Below, piece by piece: positions 16,584 through 24,851 of a DNA stretch of 59,063 nt. Location: IMG/VR virus record IMGVR_UViG_3300048550_000839, positions 1 through 59,063 of that record; one strand, written 5' to 3'. The stretch is from a virus. Below the pieces are notes generated by a model. It saw only the letters and a list, made by a program, of their open reading frames with translations, made no database searches and had not been told where the DNA came from. The position numbers and the translations under genes are program-made. The stretch's first letter is position 1, and every line of letters begins with the position of its first letter.

Positions 16584-18816
16584 TTTCTTCAACTAAACAA
16601 TCTAATTGTATCTCATCATTCCTAAAATCAATAGTAACACTACCTCCGTTTTTTAAATTGCCAAATAACATCTTTTTACTTAATGGTCTTTTAATTTGAT
16701 TATCAATTACACGTTGTAAAGGACGAGCACCCATTTTGGGATTAAACCCTTTATCAACTAAGAAGTCAAGTGCTTCGTCTGTAATTTCGATTGCAATGTC
16801 TTTTTCCTGTACTTGCTTTTTAAGTTCTAGTAAAAACTTACCAACAATTTTCATCATAACAGGTTTATCAAGTTTACCAAATGTAATTACACCGTCTAGT
16901 CTGTTACGGAACTCTGGTGCAAAGTATTTTTTAAAGTCTGTATCTTCATATTCTTTATCAATATCTTCGCCGAATCCGATAGCATTTTTTTCTGCTTCTT
17001 GTGCGCCTAAGTTAGTTGTTAAAATAAGTGTACAATTACGAGCATCTGCTTCTTTACCATTAGACCCTGTGATTTTGCCATTATCCATAATTTGTAATAA
17101 GATTTGTGATACATCTGGATGTGCTTTTTCGACTTCATCTAATAGTAGTACACAGTTTGGATTCTCTTGCAATTTAATAATTAATTGTCCTGCATCTTCT
17201 TCAAATCCAACATATCCAGGAGGCGATCCAATCAGTTTACTGATACTATGCTTTTCTTGAAATTCGCTCATATCAAACCGCACTAATTTCACACCTAGTT
17301 GTTCTGCTAATTGTTTACTAAGTTCTGTTTTTCCTACACCTGTTGGCCCCATAAACACAAAAGATCCTACTGGCTTGTTTTCACTTTTTAGTCCTGCTTG
17401 TGCAACTAGTATTTTGTCTACAATATCTTCTATAGCTTTATCTTGTCCATACACAACATTTTTTAAGTTATCTTCTAAGTGTGCTAAATTTTCACTTTCA
17501 CGTTCTTTGACTTGCTCTTCAGGTAAGTTAATCATTTTTGCCAGTTCAAATTGAATATTGTCTTCAGTGACAACTTTATTTTCTATTTGATCATTTACTT
17601 TGAACCTACTACACGCAACATCTATTAAGTCAATTGCTTTATCTGGCAATTTTTTGTCAGTTTGGTATTTTACACTGAGTTTTACCGCAGCAGCAATTGC
17701 TTCTTCTGTAATAGTTGTATTATGATAACTTTCATAATACTGTTTAATACCAGTAAGGATTTTGACTGTATTTTCTTCTGATGGTTCATCTACGTTTACT
17801 CTTTGGAATCTACGCATTAATGCACGATCCTTTTCAAAGGATTTACGATACTCTTCCCAAGTTGTACTTGCAACAACTTTAAGGTTGCCTTTTGTCAAAG
17901 CAGGCTTTAACATATTTGCTAAGTCATTGCTACTATTGCTTCCGCTTGCTCCTGCACCACTAATCATATGTGCTTCGTCAATAAACATAATAGTTTTGCC
18001 TTTTTTCTGCAATGCAGAAATGACTAATTTAAAACGTTCTTCAAAATCACCTCTGTATTTAGATCCAGCAAGCATACTACCAATATCTAATGTATAAACA
18101 TTATATTCCTTGAGAAATTCCGGCACATTGCCATTAACAATATTAAATGCTAGTCCTTCTGCAATAGCAGTTTTACCAACACCTGGTTCACCAACCATTA
18201 ATACATTGCTTTTCGTTCTACGTCCAAGTGCAAGAGCAACTTGTTCTAATTCTTCACTACGTCCAATAATGGGATCAATTTTATTGTTTTTTACAGCAGC
18301 GTTTAAGTCATCTGTAAACTCTTTAAGTGCTTTATTTGCAATACCTAAATTCTCAGGGCTCTCGTCATCAATTTGCCTATTAAATTCAGTGCTAATGTAA
18401 TCTGCAAACTGCTGTTTGTTTACATTTGCTTGCTGTGTTATAAAATAAGCATAACTTTTCTTTTCACTAAGTATGCTTAAAAAAACATCTGAAATTTCGA
18501 TCATATTACGCATACTAAAAAGCACTTGTGTAAACGCTCTATTCAATACACGTTCTACTGTTTGTGTCTTAGCAGGTTTATAATCTTTTCCTTTTTCTAC
18601 AACAATATTATCAAGTTTTGTTTTTAAAAAATTTTCTAAATTTTTCTTGATATATTCAACATCTGTACCATATCCAGTTACAAGATCACAGAAATTATTT
18701 TCACACAACATTGCATATAGTAAATGCTCTAATGTGACATATTCGTGTCGTAGTTTTTTTGCATCTTTTACTACTTTGTCAAATACAAGTTGTAATTCTT
18801 TAGATGGTTCTACCAT
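16570..18816 (-). CDS. clpA: ClpA-like AAA+ unfoldase
   Basis: A 748-residue class I Clp/Hsp100 ATPase, close to E. coli ClpA (758). The N-terminal double-Clp repeat covers about residues 1-145. The first AAA+ module has Walker A GEPGVGKT (209-216) and Walker B MFIDEAH; the second has GPTGVGKT, LLLDEVEKAHPDV and the C-terminal MGARPLQRV sensor region. AIGFGED near residue 612 corresponds to the IGL/IGF loop that docks on ClpP, and no ClpB-type middle domain is visible. It therefore looks able to feed proteins to the host ClpP. RBS AAAAGGAAAG lies before ATG. Overlaps the deformylase gene by 17 bases. Confidence 0.92.
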   Translation of the reverse strand: MVEPSKELQLVFDKVVKDAKKLRHEYVTLEHLLYAMLCENNFCDLVTGYGTDVEYIKKNLENFLKTKLDNIVVEKGKDYKPAKTQTVERVLNRAFTQVLFSMRNMIEISDVFLSILSEKKSYAYFITQQANVNKQQFADYISTEFNRQIDDESPENLGIANKALKEFTDDLNAAVKNNKIDPIIGRSEELEQVALALGRRTKSNVLMVGEPGVGKTAIAEGLAFNIVNGNVPEFLKEYNVYTLDIGSMLAGSKYRGDFEERFKLVISALQKKGKTIMFIDEAHMISGAGASGSNSSNDLANMLKPALTKGNLKVVASTTWEEYRKSFEKDRALMRRFQRVNVDEPSEENTVKILTGIKQYYESYHNTTITEEAIAAAVKLSVKYQTDKKLPDKAIDLIDVACSRFKVNDQIENKVVTEDNIQFELAKMINLPEEQVKERESENLAHLEDNLKNVVYGQDKAIEDIVDKILVAQAGLKSENKPVGSFVFMGPTGVGKTELSKQLAEQLGVKLVRFDMSEFQEKHSISKLIGSPPGYVGFEEDAGQLIIKLQENPNCVLLLDEVEKAHPDVSQILLQIMDNGKITGSNGKEADARNCTLILTTNLGAQEAEKNAIGFGEDIDKEYEDTDFKKYFAPEFRNRLDGVITFGKLDKPVMMKIVGKFLLELKKQVQEKDIAIEITDEALDFLVDKGFNPKMGARPLQRVIDNQIKRPLSKKMLFGNLKNGGSVTIDFRNDEIQLDCLVEENETV

Positions 18817-19336
18817 TTACTTTCCTTTTAATTTTTTTGTTTCTTTTCTTTTCTGCCAAGTTTAATTTTAATTTAGATACTCTATTAATGTATTGTACAC
18901 CTTGTAAATGATCGTACTCGTGTAAAAATATTCTGGCATCGATATCATCATATTTTGTTTCTACGTGTATAATATTTTTACCATCAGCTGTAAGTGTATC
19001 GAACTCTACCATACAACTCATAGGACGTCTTACTTTCAAAAACAAGTTAGGATGGCTTAAACAACCTTCAATTCCTAGTTCCATTTCTTTACTAATGCCT
19101 TTTATTTGCGGATTAATTACTGTAGTGACATCGCCGTAATCTTTATTCAATAAAGTTTTCATTACAAAAATTTGTCCGTCAAATCCTACTTGATTAGCAC
19201 TTAATCCAAGTCCACTATGTTGTCTCATTAATGCCATCATATCATAGGCAATAGGTGCAGGATGCATATTTGCTGTATCAAATGCCCTTACTGGGTTTTC
19301 TAACATTACATCAGGTGCGAGAATTAATTTCATCAT
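18800..19336 (-). CDS. def: Peptide deformylase
   Basis: A 178-residue metalloprotease removing the N-formyl group from new proteins. All three family motifs are present: GLGLSANQ (residues 42-49), EGCLS (90-94) and HEYDH (139-143), giving the Cys-His-His metal site. The C-terminal tail is lysine-rich. Marine phages often carry a deformylase. It overlaps DnaJ by 26 bases upstream and ClpA by 17 bases downstream, so the three are one translational unit. A second ATG directly follows the first. Confidence 0.95.
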   Translation of the reverse strand: MMKLILAPDVMLENPVRAFDTANMHPAPIAYDMMALMRQHSGLGLSANQVGFDGQIFVMKTLLNKDYGDVTTVINPQIKGISKEMELGIEGCLSHPNLFLKVRRPMSCMVEFDTLTADGKNIIHVETKYDDIDARIFLHEYDHLQGVQYINRVSKLKLNLAEKKRNKKIKRKVNGRTI

Positions 19337-20108
19337 AAAGTTGTTTTATCCTATCTAAATCTTCATACCTATCTAATTTAGGTGTTATTCCTTTTACCTC
19401 TACATACAAATTACCTGTATGTTGTGTTTTATAATCCTTGATTCCGTAGCCCGGAATACTTAATATTGTGCCTGGATTTGTGCCTGGAGGTATCTTAATG
19501 TTAAGAGGTCCGCCGCCTAATTTTTCGATAACCATTTCTGTGCCTAAAATAAGTCCTAATACATTTATACTACAATTTGTGCGTAAATGCAACCTATCTC
19601 TTACAAATTTAGGGTGACTTTTAATAATAATTTTTGCTAATAAATTTCCTCTAGGTAGGTTTGTATAAGTGTTATCTCCTAATCCACTTAATTGTAAAAT
19701 TGTACCGTGTTCTAGTCCTGCTGGCACATTTATGTTTGCAACGACTTCTTCTCCTGACCTTAATCTATATCTTCCTACAATATTTTTGCCCTGTGCTATA
19801 TCTTCTAAAGAAACTGTAACATTTATAGTAACGTCAGCATTGCGTCTTTGTTGTCGTCTCACTCCTTGATTAAAAAATTGTGAAAATATGTCATTCATAT
19901 TTCCTGTGTTAAATTGAGCTTGCGGATTGTCGTACTCAGCTTTTTTGTCCGGATTTTTTAGTGTATCATAAGCTTCACTAATTGACTGGAAAACTTTTTG
20001 ATCGCCGCCTCTGTCAGGATGGTGTCGCATAGCCAGCTTTTTATAAGCCCGTTTGATATCATCAGGAGATGCTTCTTTACCCACGCCTAGTCTTTTGTAA
20101 TAGTCCAT
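19311..20108 (-). CDS. dnaJ: DnaJ/CbpA-type J-domain co-chaperone
   Basis: A 265-residue type II Hsp40. The J-domain (residues 2-68) has HPD at 30-32; a short linker with NDIFSQFF follows, then two C-terminal substrate-binding beta domains (RNADVTINVTVSLEDIAQG, GNLYVEVKG). The cysteine-rich zinc domain of classic DnaJ is absent, making it CbpA-like. It should stimulate the host DnaK. First gene of the DnaJ-deformylase-ClpA run. A CCTAAATA element lies 10 bases before the ATG but no strong RBS is seen. Confidence 0.92.
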   Translation of the reverse strand: MDYYKRLGVGKEASPDDIKRAYKKLAMRHHPDRGGDQKVFQSISEAYDTLKNPDKKAEYDNPQAQFNTGNMNDIFSQFFNQGVRRQQRRNADVTINVTVSLEDIAQGKNIVGRYRLRSGEEVVANINVPAGLEHGTILQLSGLGDNTYTNLPRGNLLAKIIIKSHPKFVRDRLHLRTNCSINVLGLILGTEMVIEKLGGGPLNIKIPPGTNPGTILSIPGYGIKDYKTQHTGNLYVEVKGITPKLDRYEDLDRIKQLYDEINSRT

Positions 20109-20127
20109 ACTATTACTTATTTAGGCA

Positions 20128-20586
20128 TTAACGTTTTTTGTTTGAACTTGATTGAGTATATGCTTGCCCACCAAAGAACGCTGCAACTATAGCTGCAACT
20201 GAAACAAAGTATGTTGCTGCCATACTACCTAATACAGTGGCAGCTTGATCTAGGTTCAAAAACACTGCTAGTACAACACTAAATGGATATAATAACATAC
20301 CTCCAAGTGCAAACCAAGCCATACTACGCTGCGCATCTCGCATAGCATCTTGGTCTTCTAGCATCTTGCGTCTAAACTCTAATTCCATTGCTTTTTCTTC
20401 AGCATCTACTTGACCATCGCCATTCAAGTCTGCAGGATGATATCCACTAACAGGTTGCGGTGCTGGTGCAGGTACAACTGGTGCTGTAGCAACCGCAGCT
20501 GGTGCTGCTGCTGGCTTTGTTTCTGCCGGTTTAGGCGCAGGGGCTGAACCGCCGCTCTTAAGTTGTTCAGGTTTTTTTCTTGGCAT
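20128..20586 (-). CDS. Membrane protein with Pro/Ala-rich linker and EF-hand loop
   Basis: A 152-residue protein: a charged start, a proline/alanine-rich linker (about residues 12-48), a calcium-binding EF-hand/dockerin-type loop DLNGDGQVDAEE (53-64), a charged helix, then two membrane segments (about 91-112 and 118-140) and a basic tail. It overlaps the upstream one-segment membrane protein by 20 bases and lies in the lysis region, so a holin-like role is possible but not shown. Confidence 0.65.
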   Translation of the reverse strand: MPRKKPEQLKSGGSAPAPKPAETKPAAAPAAVATAPVVPAPAPQPVSGYHPADLNGDGQVDAEEKAMELEFRRKMLEDQDAMRDAQRSMAWFALGGMLLYPFSVVLAVFLNLDQAATVLGSMAATYFVSVAAIVAAFFGGQAYTQSSSNKKR

Positions 20587-20863
20587 TTTTGCCCTCCAAT
20601 TTGTTTAATCTAGCCTCTATTGTATCTATTTTTGATGTTATTTTTGGATATTTCTTGCGCCACGCATCTTCAGGTTGTTCTAACCAAGTCCAGCCCCAAC
20701 GTTCTACTAAGAAATCCATTGCATTGTCAAACTTTGCATACAACCACAACGCCATTCGTGTTGTACTAAACCAAGTTGAAAATGCAAGACCAATAATAGA
20801 TCCTACTATTGCAGTATAGATCCATAATCTATCTCCTGCCATTTGTGTAATCATATCCCACAT
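20567..20863 (-). CDS. Small membrane protein of the lysis region
   Basis: A 98-residue protein with one membrane segment at about residues 15-32 and a C-terminal amphipathic, charged helix (SKIDTIEARLNKLEG), suggesting a coiled coil. RBS AAGGAGGG lies before the ATG. It is preceded by an ACTAAATA late-type element at 20879-20886. It may be part of holin or lysis timing by position only. Confidence 0.6.
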   Translation of the reverse strand: MWDMITQMAGDRLWIYTAIVGSIIGLAFSTWFSTTRMALWLYAKFDNAMDFLVERWGWTWLEQPEDAWRKKYPKITSKIDTIEARLNKLEGKNAKKKT

Positions 20864-20878
20864 ATTTTGCCCTCCTTG

Positions 20879-20886
20879 TATTTAGT
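20879..20886 (-). promoter_or_regulatory. Late-type promoter variant ACTAAATA
   Basis: Minus-strand ACTAAATA keeps the TAAATA core of the late element and lies 15 bases before the ATG at 20863, in the short gap between two genes. The same variant recurs at 31741-31748. Confidence 0.35.
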
Positions 20887-21226
20887 CTTCTTCAATATTT
20901 AATGCTTGGTGTCCCCAGATTTCCATTACTACTTCTCCAAACGCTTGTCCAAAAAGCCACATCAATGTAAGGATTACTGCTCCTATGCATATTATCATTG
21001 TCCATACCCAAATTTGTACTAATGGATGTTTGCCTTCTGCCCAATGTGCTACTCTCTTTATTTTGTTTTTTACACCGCCTAGAAGATAATTTCCTATTAT
21101 CCAACGTGCTAATCTCATTACAATTAGAATAGGCGAAGACAATACGTCAAACAATATTAAAAACAAGTCGACAGTGACATCTATGATGTTGTCGACGTTA
21201 AACCATTTTTTAAATTGCTTCCACAT
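20882..21226 (-). CDS. Small membrane protein of the lysis region
   Basis: A 114-residue protein with hydrophobic stretches at about residues 14-38 (possibly membrane-associated) and 70-97 (clear membrane span), separated by a basic loop (GGVKNKIKRVAHWAEGKH). The C-terminus is acidic. An AATAAATA late-type element lies at 21261-21268. A holin-like function is possible from its place beside the lysis genes, but no family was recognised. Confidence 0.6.
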   Translation of the reverse strand: MWKQFKKWFNVDNIIDVTVDLFLILFDVLSSPILIVMRLARWIIGNYLLGGVKNKIKRVAHWAEGKHPLVQIWVWTMIICIGAVILTLMWLFGQAFGEVVMEIWGHQALNIEED

Positions 21227-21260
21227 CTGCCCTTCTTTCTGATGTTTCTCACTGCACTGG

Positions 21261-21268
21261 TATTTATT
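21261..21268 (-). promoter_or_regulatory. Late-type promoter element AATAAATA
   Basis: Minus-strand AATAAATA, 34 bases before the ATG at 21226. It overlaps the stop codon of the lipoprotein peptidase gene. Confidence 0.4.
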
Positions 21269-21767
21269 GTAACAGTAAAGGTAAACTTCCCCGTGCTTCT
21301 GTTTGTATAACGTATCTTCTTATACCTATTGCTTTATTAGGTTTGAAAAGGTCATACCGCACTTCATTTCTTTGATTCCCTCCAAGTATCACCCAAAGTC
21401 CATTTTGCTCTTCAACAAAAAATCCAACGTGACCTTGCCAACCGCTATTGCCTCTTGGAAATACTACAATATCTCCACGTTGTATAAGTTCAGGATCAAC
21501 TGCTTCTCCCCAAGTCAAAAAACTACGTGCCATAAGCGGAACATCACTTACACTTTCAGATCCTGGTATGTTTTCAATTTCCAACACAGCATTTACAAAC
21601 GCCGCACACCATTCTGTACGCACAGGATCTACTCCTACAAAAGCTTCGAGCTCGTTGCGGTTTTGTCTTTCTTTAAGTCCTATATAAGTTTGTGCTGAAA
21701 CTACTGGATCTACATTTGGAGTTACATTACACCCTGCGAGTACGGTTAAGAAACTACTCGTCCACAA
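21264..21767 (-). CDS. Lipoprotein NlpC/P60- or CHAP-like peptidase
   Basis: About 167 residues. A short hydrophobic leader ends in LTVLAGC, a lipobox, so the protein is probably lipid-anchored at the cell envelope. WCAAFVN holds the probable catalytic cysteine and GHVGFFVE the histidine of a TIGR02594/CHAP-like amidase fold. It may help degrade peptidoglycan during lysis. The frame's first conventional start is TTG 21767, which lacks a Shine-Dalgarno. Four codons upstream an ATC (21779-21777) sits 8 bases after GAGGA and would give a better lipoprotein signal starting (M)KQLLW. Overlaps the spanin-like lipoprotein gene. Confidence 0.75.
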   Translation of the reverse strand: MWTSSFLTVLAGCNVTPNVDPVVSAQTYIGLKERQNRNELEAFVGVDPVRTEWCAAFVNAVLEIENIPGSESVSDVPLMARSFLTWGEAVDPELIQRGDIVVFPRGNSGWQGHVGFFVEEQNGLWVILGGNQRNEVRYDLFKPNKAIGIRRYVIQTEARGSLPLLLQ

Positions 21768-22146
21768 TAACTGCTTGATCTAATGCTTCCTCTGCTTTTG
21801 TATAATAGCCTTCGTAGGCTGCTATAATTGCTTGTTGCTGTTGTACAAGCGCACGTATGTCGCTGAAGTTGAGTCCTAGGTCGCCGTAGCCGTCACCAGT
21901 TAGACCGTATATAGCAAACGGTTTTCCACTTGCTGCAAGCCTAGCTATTACAGCATCAACATTGCCTTCATTGATAACAATCCATTCTAACTTGCGCATA
22001 TTAAGTTCGTCAACAGGAGGCAGAGATAGTGTAGGTTTTTCAACTGGCGATGTGCTTATTTCAATCTGCTGTGGTTTGCTTGAGCAAGCCGCGAGACTTA
22101 TAAGTATCGTAAAGCCAAGGACACTCTTTGTTAAAAGCGATGTCAT
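21754..22146 (-). CDS. Outer-membrane spanin-like lipoprotein
   Basis: A 130-residue protein with signal peptide MTSLLTKSVLGFTILISL and lipobox LAAC, giving a mature lipoprotein from Cys21. The rest is acidic and helical. Its first 86 bases overlap the end of the inner-membrane spanin-like gene in another frame, the usual Rz/Rz1 arrangement. At 130 residues it is longer than a minimal o-spanin. The role would be outer-membrane disruption after endolysin action; inferred from architecture and position. Confidence 0.65.
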   Translation of the reverse strand: MTSLLTKSVLGFTILISLAACSSKPQQIEISTSPVEKPTLSLPPVDELNMRKLEWIVINEGNVDAVIARLAASGKPFAIYGLTGDGYGDLGLNFSDIRALVQQQQAIIAAYEGYYTKAEEALDQAVIVDE

Positions 22147-22549
22147 TTTCTGCGTTCCTTTCTTTCTCTGTTAGATCTGCGCCTGATAGAAGTTCAAAAC
22201 ATCTACCTGCATTTGTAGTGCCTCTATTAACAGCACGTTCAATACCTTCAGCATTTGCTATTGCTGCTGCTGTCAAATCTATTTCTTGAAGTTTGTCAGC
22301 AAGTCTTTGATTCTGTCTGCGTATACTTGTGTACGCTTCGTTTAATCTAGTATTTTCTGCTTGGGCACTAGCATAACTTGTTTGTAGACTTTCCAATGCT
22401 GCTTCATTTGTTTCAACTGCTATTTCTAGTTTAGCATTGTTTTCGTTGAGTATTGCAATACGTTCTTGTGTATCATTATAGTACCAATAACCAATGCCGC
22501 CCATAGCGCACATTATTAAAAACATTACTCCTGCAAGTTTCAAGCCCAT
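22061..22549 (-). CDS. Inner-membrane spanin-like protein (Rz-like)
   Basis: 162 residues from ATG 22549: a short start, one membrane span (about residues 3-22, KLAGVMFLIMCAMGGIGYW), then a long periplasmic coiled coil (about 25-110) and a cysteine-containing C-terminus. Gene order (endolysin, i-spanin, overlapping lipoprotein) matches phage Rz/Rz1 lysis cassettes. The frame is open further upstream inside the endolysin gene, but ATG 22549, 12 bases past the endolysin stop and preceded by a GGTGG/TAGGT purine run, is the sensible start. Confidence 0.7.
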   Translation of the reverse strand: MGLKLAGVMFLIMCAMGGIGYWYYNDTQERIAILNENNAKLEIAVETNEAALESLQTSYASAQAENTRLNEAYTSIRRQNQRLADKLQEIDLTAAAIANAEGIERAVNRGTTNAGRCFELLSGADLTEKERNAENDIAFNKECPWLYDTYKSRGLLKQTTAD

Positions 22550-22560
22550 ACCTAAACCAC

Positions 22561-23424
22561 CTACCCTAATAACTTTCCCAGCGTGTTTGGTCCTACAATA
22601 CCATCTGCTACTAGGCCGTTTGCACTTTGCCATTCTTTAACAAGTCTAGCAGTTCCTGGACCAAAGATACCATCAGCAGGCGAAATGTTCAATATTTCTT
22701 GTACTTCTGCTACTAACGGACCACGTGAACCTTGACGAATAGTTTGATTGGTATTTAACTCTTTTTCTTCTTCTACTTCCATTTCCATATCGCCGCCTAG
22801 CACATCTAATGCGTGTGCCCAATGCTTCTTACGATCATCTAGTCCGATTGTACCACCGTTGATGCGTTTGGTCATTTTGAGTATGTCCATATTATCACAA
22901 TGTTTGTTGATGTTGTTTTCATCCCAGAACCAGCAAGCACTATCTAGCGCACCTTTTTTGGTCCGCACATAATCTACTGCTTCCTCTACACTCATTTCTA
23001 CATCTTCTGCGAATTCCGTATAATTGTATCTGCCTGTAAGTTGAATAAGGCCACCGCCCCTAAATCTCCAGCCATCGCCGGAATTGGTATCGCCGTTGTC
23101 CATTCTATTTGCGTAAATAACGTTTGCAATTTTTTCAGGTTGTCTATGATATTCATTTGCATCTCTTCCTGCTCGTTTAAAATATTTTGGAAAGATTACA
23201 TTAAGTGCTTTTGCACTGTAATTTAAGTTTTCACTTACTACTCTAAAACCGCCACTTTCGTGTCCGCATTGTGCAATAAATGCTGCTACTCTTGGAATGG
23301 TGTTAATATCCCACAATGGAAGTATTTCGCACATTGCTTCATACCAATCTTTCCAATCACTTCTGTGGATAAGTTCTTCTGCCATCCACGGTTCAAAATC
23401 AAAATCAAAATCTTCTTTAGCCAT
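22561..23424 (-). CDS. GH19 endolysin with C-terminal peptidoglycan-binding domain
   Basis: A 287-residue lysozyme-like enzyme. A GH19/chitinase-like catalytic domain covers residues about 25-200: CGHESGGF with the likely catalytic Glu56, FRGGGLIQLTGRYNYTEF, and RINGG. Residues about 215-287 (GSRGPLVAEVQEIL, DGIFGPGTARLVKEWQ, DGIVGPNTLGKLL) form a peptidoglycan-binding type 1 domain. It has no signal peptide, so release needs a holin. The function is cell-wall degradation at lysis. It is followed immediately by the spanin-like pair. Confidence 0.92.
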   Translation of the reverse strand: MAKEDFDFDFEPWMAEELIHRSDWKDWYEAMCEILPLWDINTIPRVAAFIAQCGHESGGFRVVSENLNYSAKALNVIFPKYFKRAGRDANEYHRQPEKIANVIYANRMDNGDTNSGDGWRFRGGGLIQLTGRYNYTEFAEDVEMSVEEAVDYVRTKKGALDSACWFWDENNINKHCDNMDILKMTKRINGGTIGLDDRKKHWAHALDVLGGDMEMEVEEEKELNTNQTIRQGSRGPLVAEVQEILNISPADGIFGPGTARLVKEWQSANGLVADGIVGPNTLGKLLG

Positions 23425-23426
23425 AG

Positions 23427-23585
23427 TTATTCCTTTTTTTCCGGGGCACAGGCTTCACATCTGCAACATTCACATATTTTTATTATTGTTGGTGAAGCAT
23501 AATTCGGTATACCACAGTGTCCTGGGTATCCACAGTTTTTACAATATGTTCCGTTATAGTCTTTCGACCACGAGTGTATGTCCAT
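23427..23585 (-). CDS. Cysteine-rich zinc-binding-like small protein
   Basis: A 52-codon frame (MDIHSWSKDYNGTYC...) with nine cysteines, including CKNC, GHCG, and a CECCRCEAC cluster. The spacing suggests one or two structural metal sites. It starts with an ATG 32 bases inside the end of the upstream gene and stops two bases before the endolysin ATG, filling the gap. Purine-rich AATAATGGACA context; RBS not strong. A real small gene is likely given the cysteine pattern, but the product is unknown. Confidence 0.6.
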   Translation of the reverse strand: MDIHSWSKDYNGTYCKNCGYPGHCGIPNYASPTIIKICECCRCEACAPEKKE

Positions 23586-24249
23586 TATTTTCCAGTGTTA
23601 ACGTCTTGTCACCATATTTAGTAACGTTGTAGTCTCCAAGGTATTTAGTTAAAAATAATATTTCAGGATATGCATCTATGTTAATTTTTTCTTCTATTTT
23701 AATATGTTCTGTTTTATCAAAATCTTTAATAGCAAATTGTAATGCATCAGCATAAACTTTTTTTACAATTACATTTTCTCCAATGAAATCTACTTTTCCT
23801 GGTAGATTTGAAAAAAATGTTTCTGCGTTTTCTACAACTGTTAAACTATATGTCCTTGCATCAATTGGTACCATTTCTTGTAAATTTCCAATATTCGCAT
23901 CGTAACTACGAAAGTTTTTATAGTATCTAAACTTGAAAGATTCGTTTGCAGTCAATTCGCCTACACCGTATATCATTTCAACAATATTGTCATTAACACT
24001 GTTATTTCTTTCAATTTCTACAAATACTTTGTGTATACCGTTATCAAGTTCGCTGGCAGTTGAATCTGCATCTAAAACAAAATCATAAGATTTTTCAATA
24101 AATTCAACTAAATCATTTGCAGCATTAGCTTCTTTGACACTAAAACTTATGACACAAATATCTTCGTCGTCGCCCATTTTACTTTTAAAATTATCTATTT
24201 CAAAAACCGGATTTACTAGATCACGTAAGTCGCCATTTTTTAAACCCAT
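23554..24249 (-). CDS. Conserved hypothetical T4-like marine phage protein
   Basis: A 231-residue protein, acidic, with alternating strands and helices. MGDDEDICVISFSVKEANAA and YDFVLDADSTASELDNG are strongly conserved-looking segments I associate with T4-like marine phage genomes, where the protein has no assigned function. It starts exactly at the stop of the upstream gene (single-base overlap). No catalytic motif is visible. Confidence 0.65.
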   Translation of the reverse strand: MGLKNGDLRDLVNPVFEIDNFKSKMGDDEDICVISFSVKEANAANDLVEFIEKSYDFVLDADSTASELDNGIHKVFVEIERNNSVNDNIVEMIYGVGELTANESFKFRYYKNFRSYDANIGNLQEMVPIDARTYSLTVVENAETFFSNLPGKVDFIGENVIVKKVYADALQFAIKDFDKTEHIKIEEKINIDAYPEILFLTKYLGDYNVTKYGDKTLTLENNGHTLVVERL

Positions 24250-24755
24250 TATACTACTCCCGGATCTGCCTGTGGTGCAGTTTCAGTTGGCGCTATTGTT
24301 TGTTCTTCTTTTTCTTCTTTGTTGTTGTAAAGATCTCTATCGCCGCTATAAATGTCTAATATTAAACTTTTGGGCATTTTAATTTCTACTATCCAAACAG
24401 GCAATTTATCTAGTTTACCTTTTTTTGTACCTGGACGAATATCGCTTGGTTTGCGGATTTGTCTAGCTTTAATTATTTCACTTTTTTCGTACGATAACTT
24501 GCAACCATAATCTAATAAAATTTTACCGCCAGCAGGATCTGGCATATTTTTACGTGGCCACATAAATGAACAAGATACCCAATGTCTTTCAATTCTAGGA
24601 CCTGCTGCTAATTCGCCCTCGCTCCAATTATCAAATACATAAAGCCCTAAGCTATCAATTACTCTTTCAAAATCCTTTAAGACTGTAAAAGCCTTATCGT
24701 CGTCGTGAATAGTTTGTAAATTTTTTATTACGTCTAAAGTATCTAAGATAGCCAT
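24249..24755 (-). CDS. Conserved hypothetical protein
   Basis: A 168-residue protein. Residues 1-120 are mixed alpha/beta with RHWVSCSFMWPRKNMPDPAGG and GCKLSYEKSE; WIVEIKMPKSLI follows, and the last 30 residues are a low-complexity Glu/Pro/Ala tail. It begins a two-gene unit with the next protein, behind the late-type element at 24775-24782 and an RBS GAGGA. Its pairing beside phoH is typical of marine T4-like phages; function unknown. Confidence 0.65.
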   Translation of the reverse strand: MAILDTLDVIKNLQTIHDDDKAFTVLKDFERVIDSLGLYVFDNWSEGELAAGPRIERHWVSCSFMWPRKNMPDPAGGKILLDYGCKLSYEKSEIIKARQIRKPSDIRPGTKKGKLDKLPVWIVEIKMPKSLILDIYSGDRDLYNNKEEKEEQTIAPTETAPQADPGVV

Positions 24756-24774
24756 AGTAGTCCTCGCTTTAGTA

Positions 24775-24782
24775 TATTTATC
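24775..24782 (-). promoter_or_regulatory. Late-type promoter element GATAAATA
   Basis: Minus-strand GATAAATA, 19 bases before the ATG at 24755, in the divergent gap between this unit and phoH. Confidence 0.55.
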
Positions 24783-24851
24783 ACGATACTAATCTAACCT
24801 CTACAGAATTCAACACGTACTTAATGATTTACCCTTTGATGTAAATACATT

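Noticed and set aside
16736-17260. Long plus-strand open frame of 174 codons inside the ClpA-like gene
   Set aside because: It lies wholly within a clear minus-strand gene, has serine/leucine-rich shadow composition and no RBS or recognisable motif.
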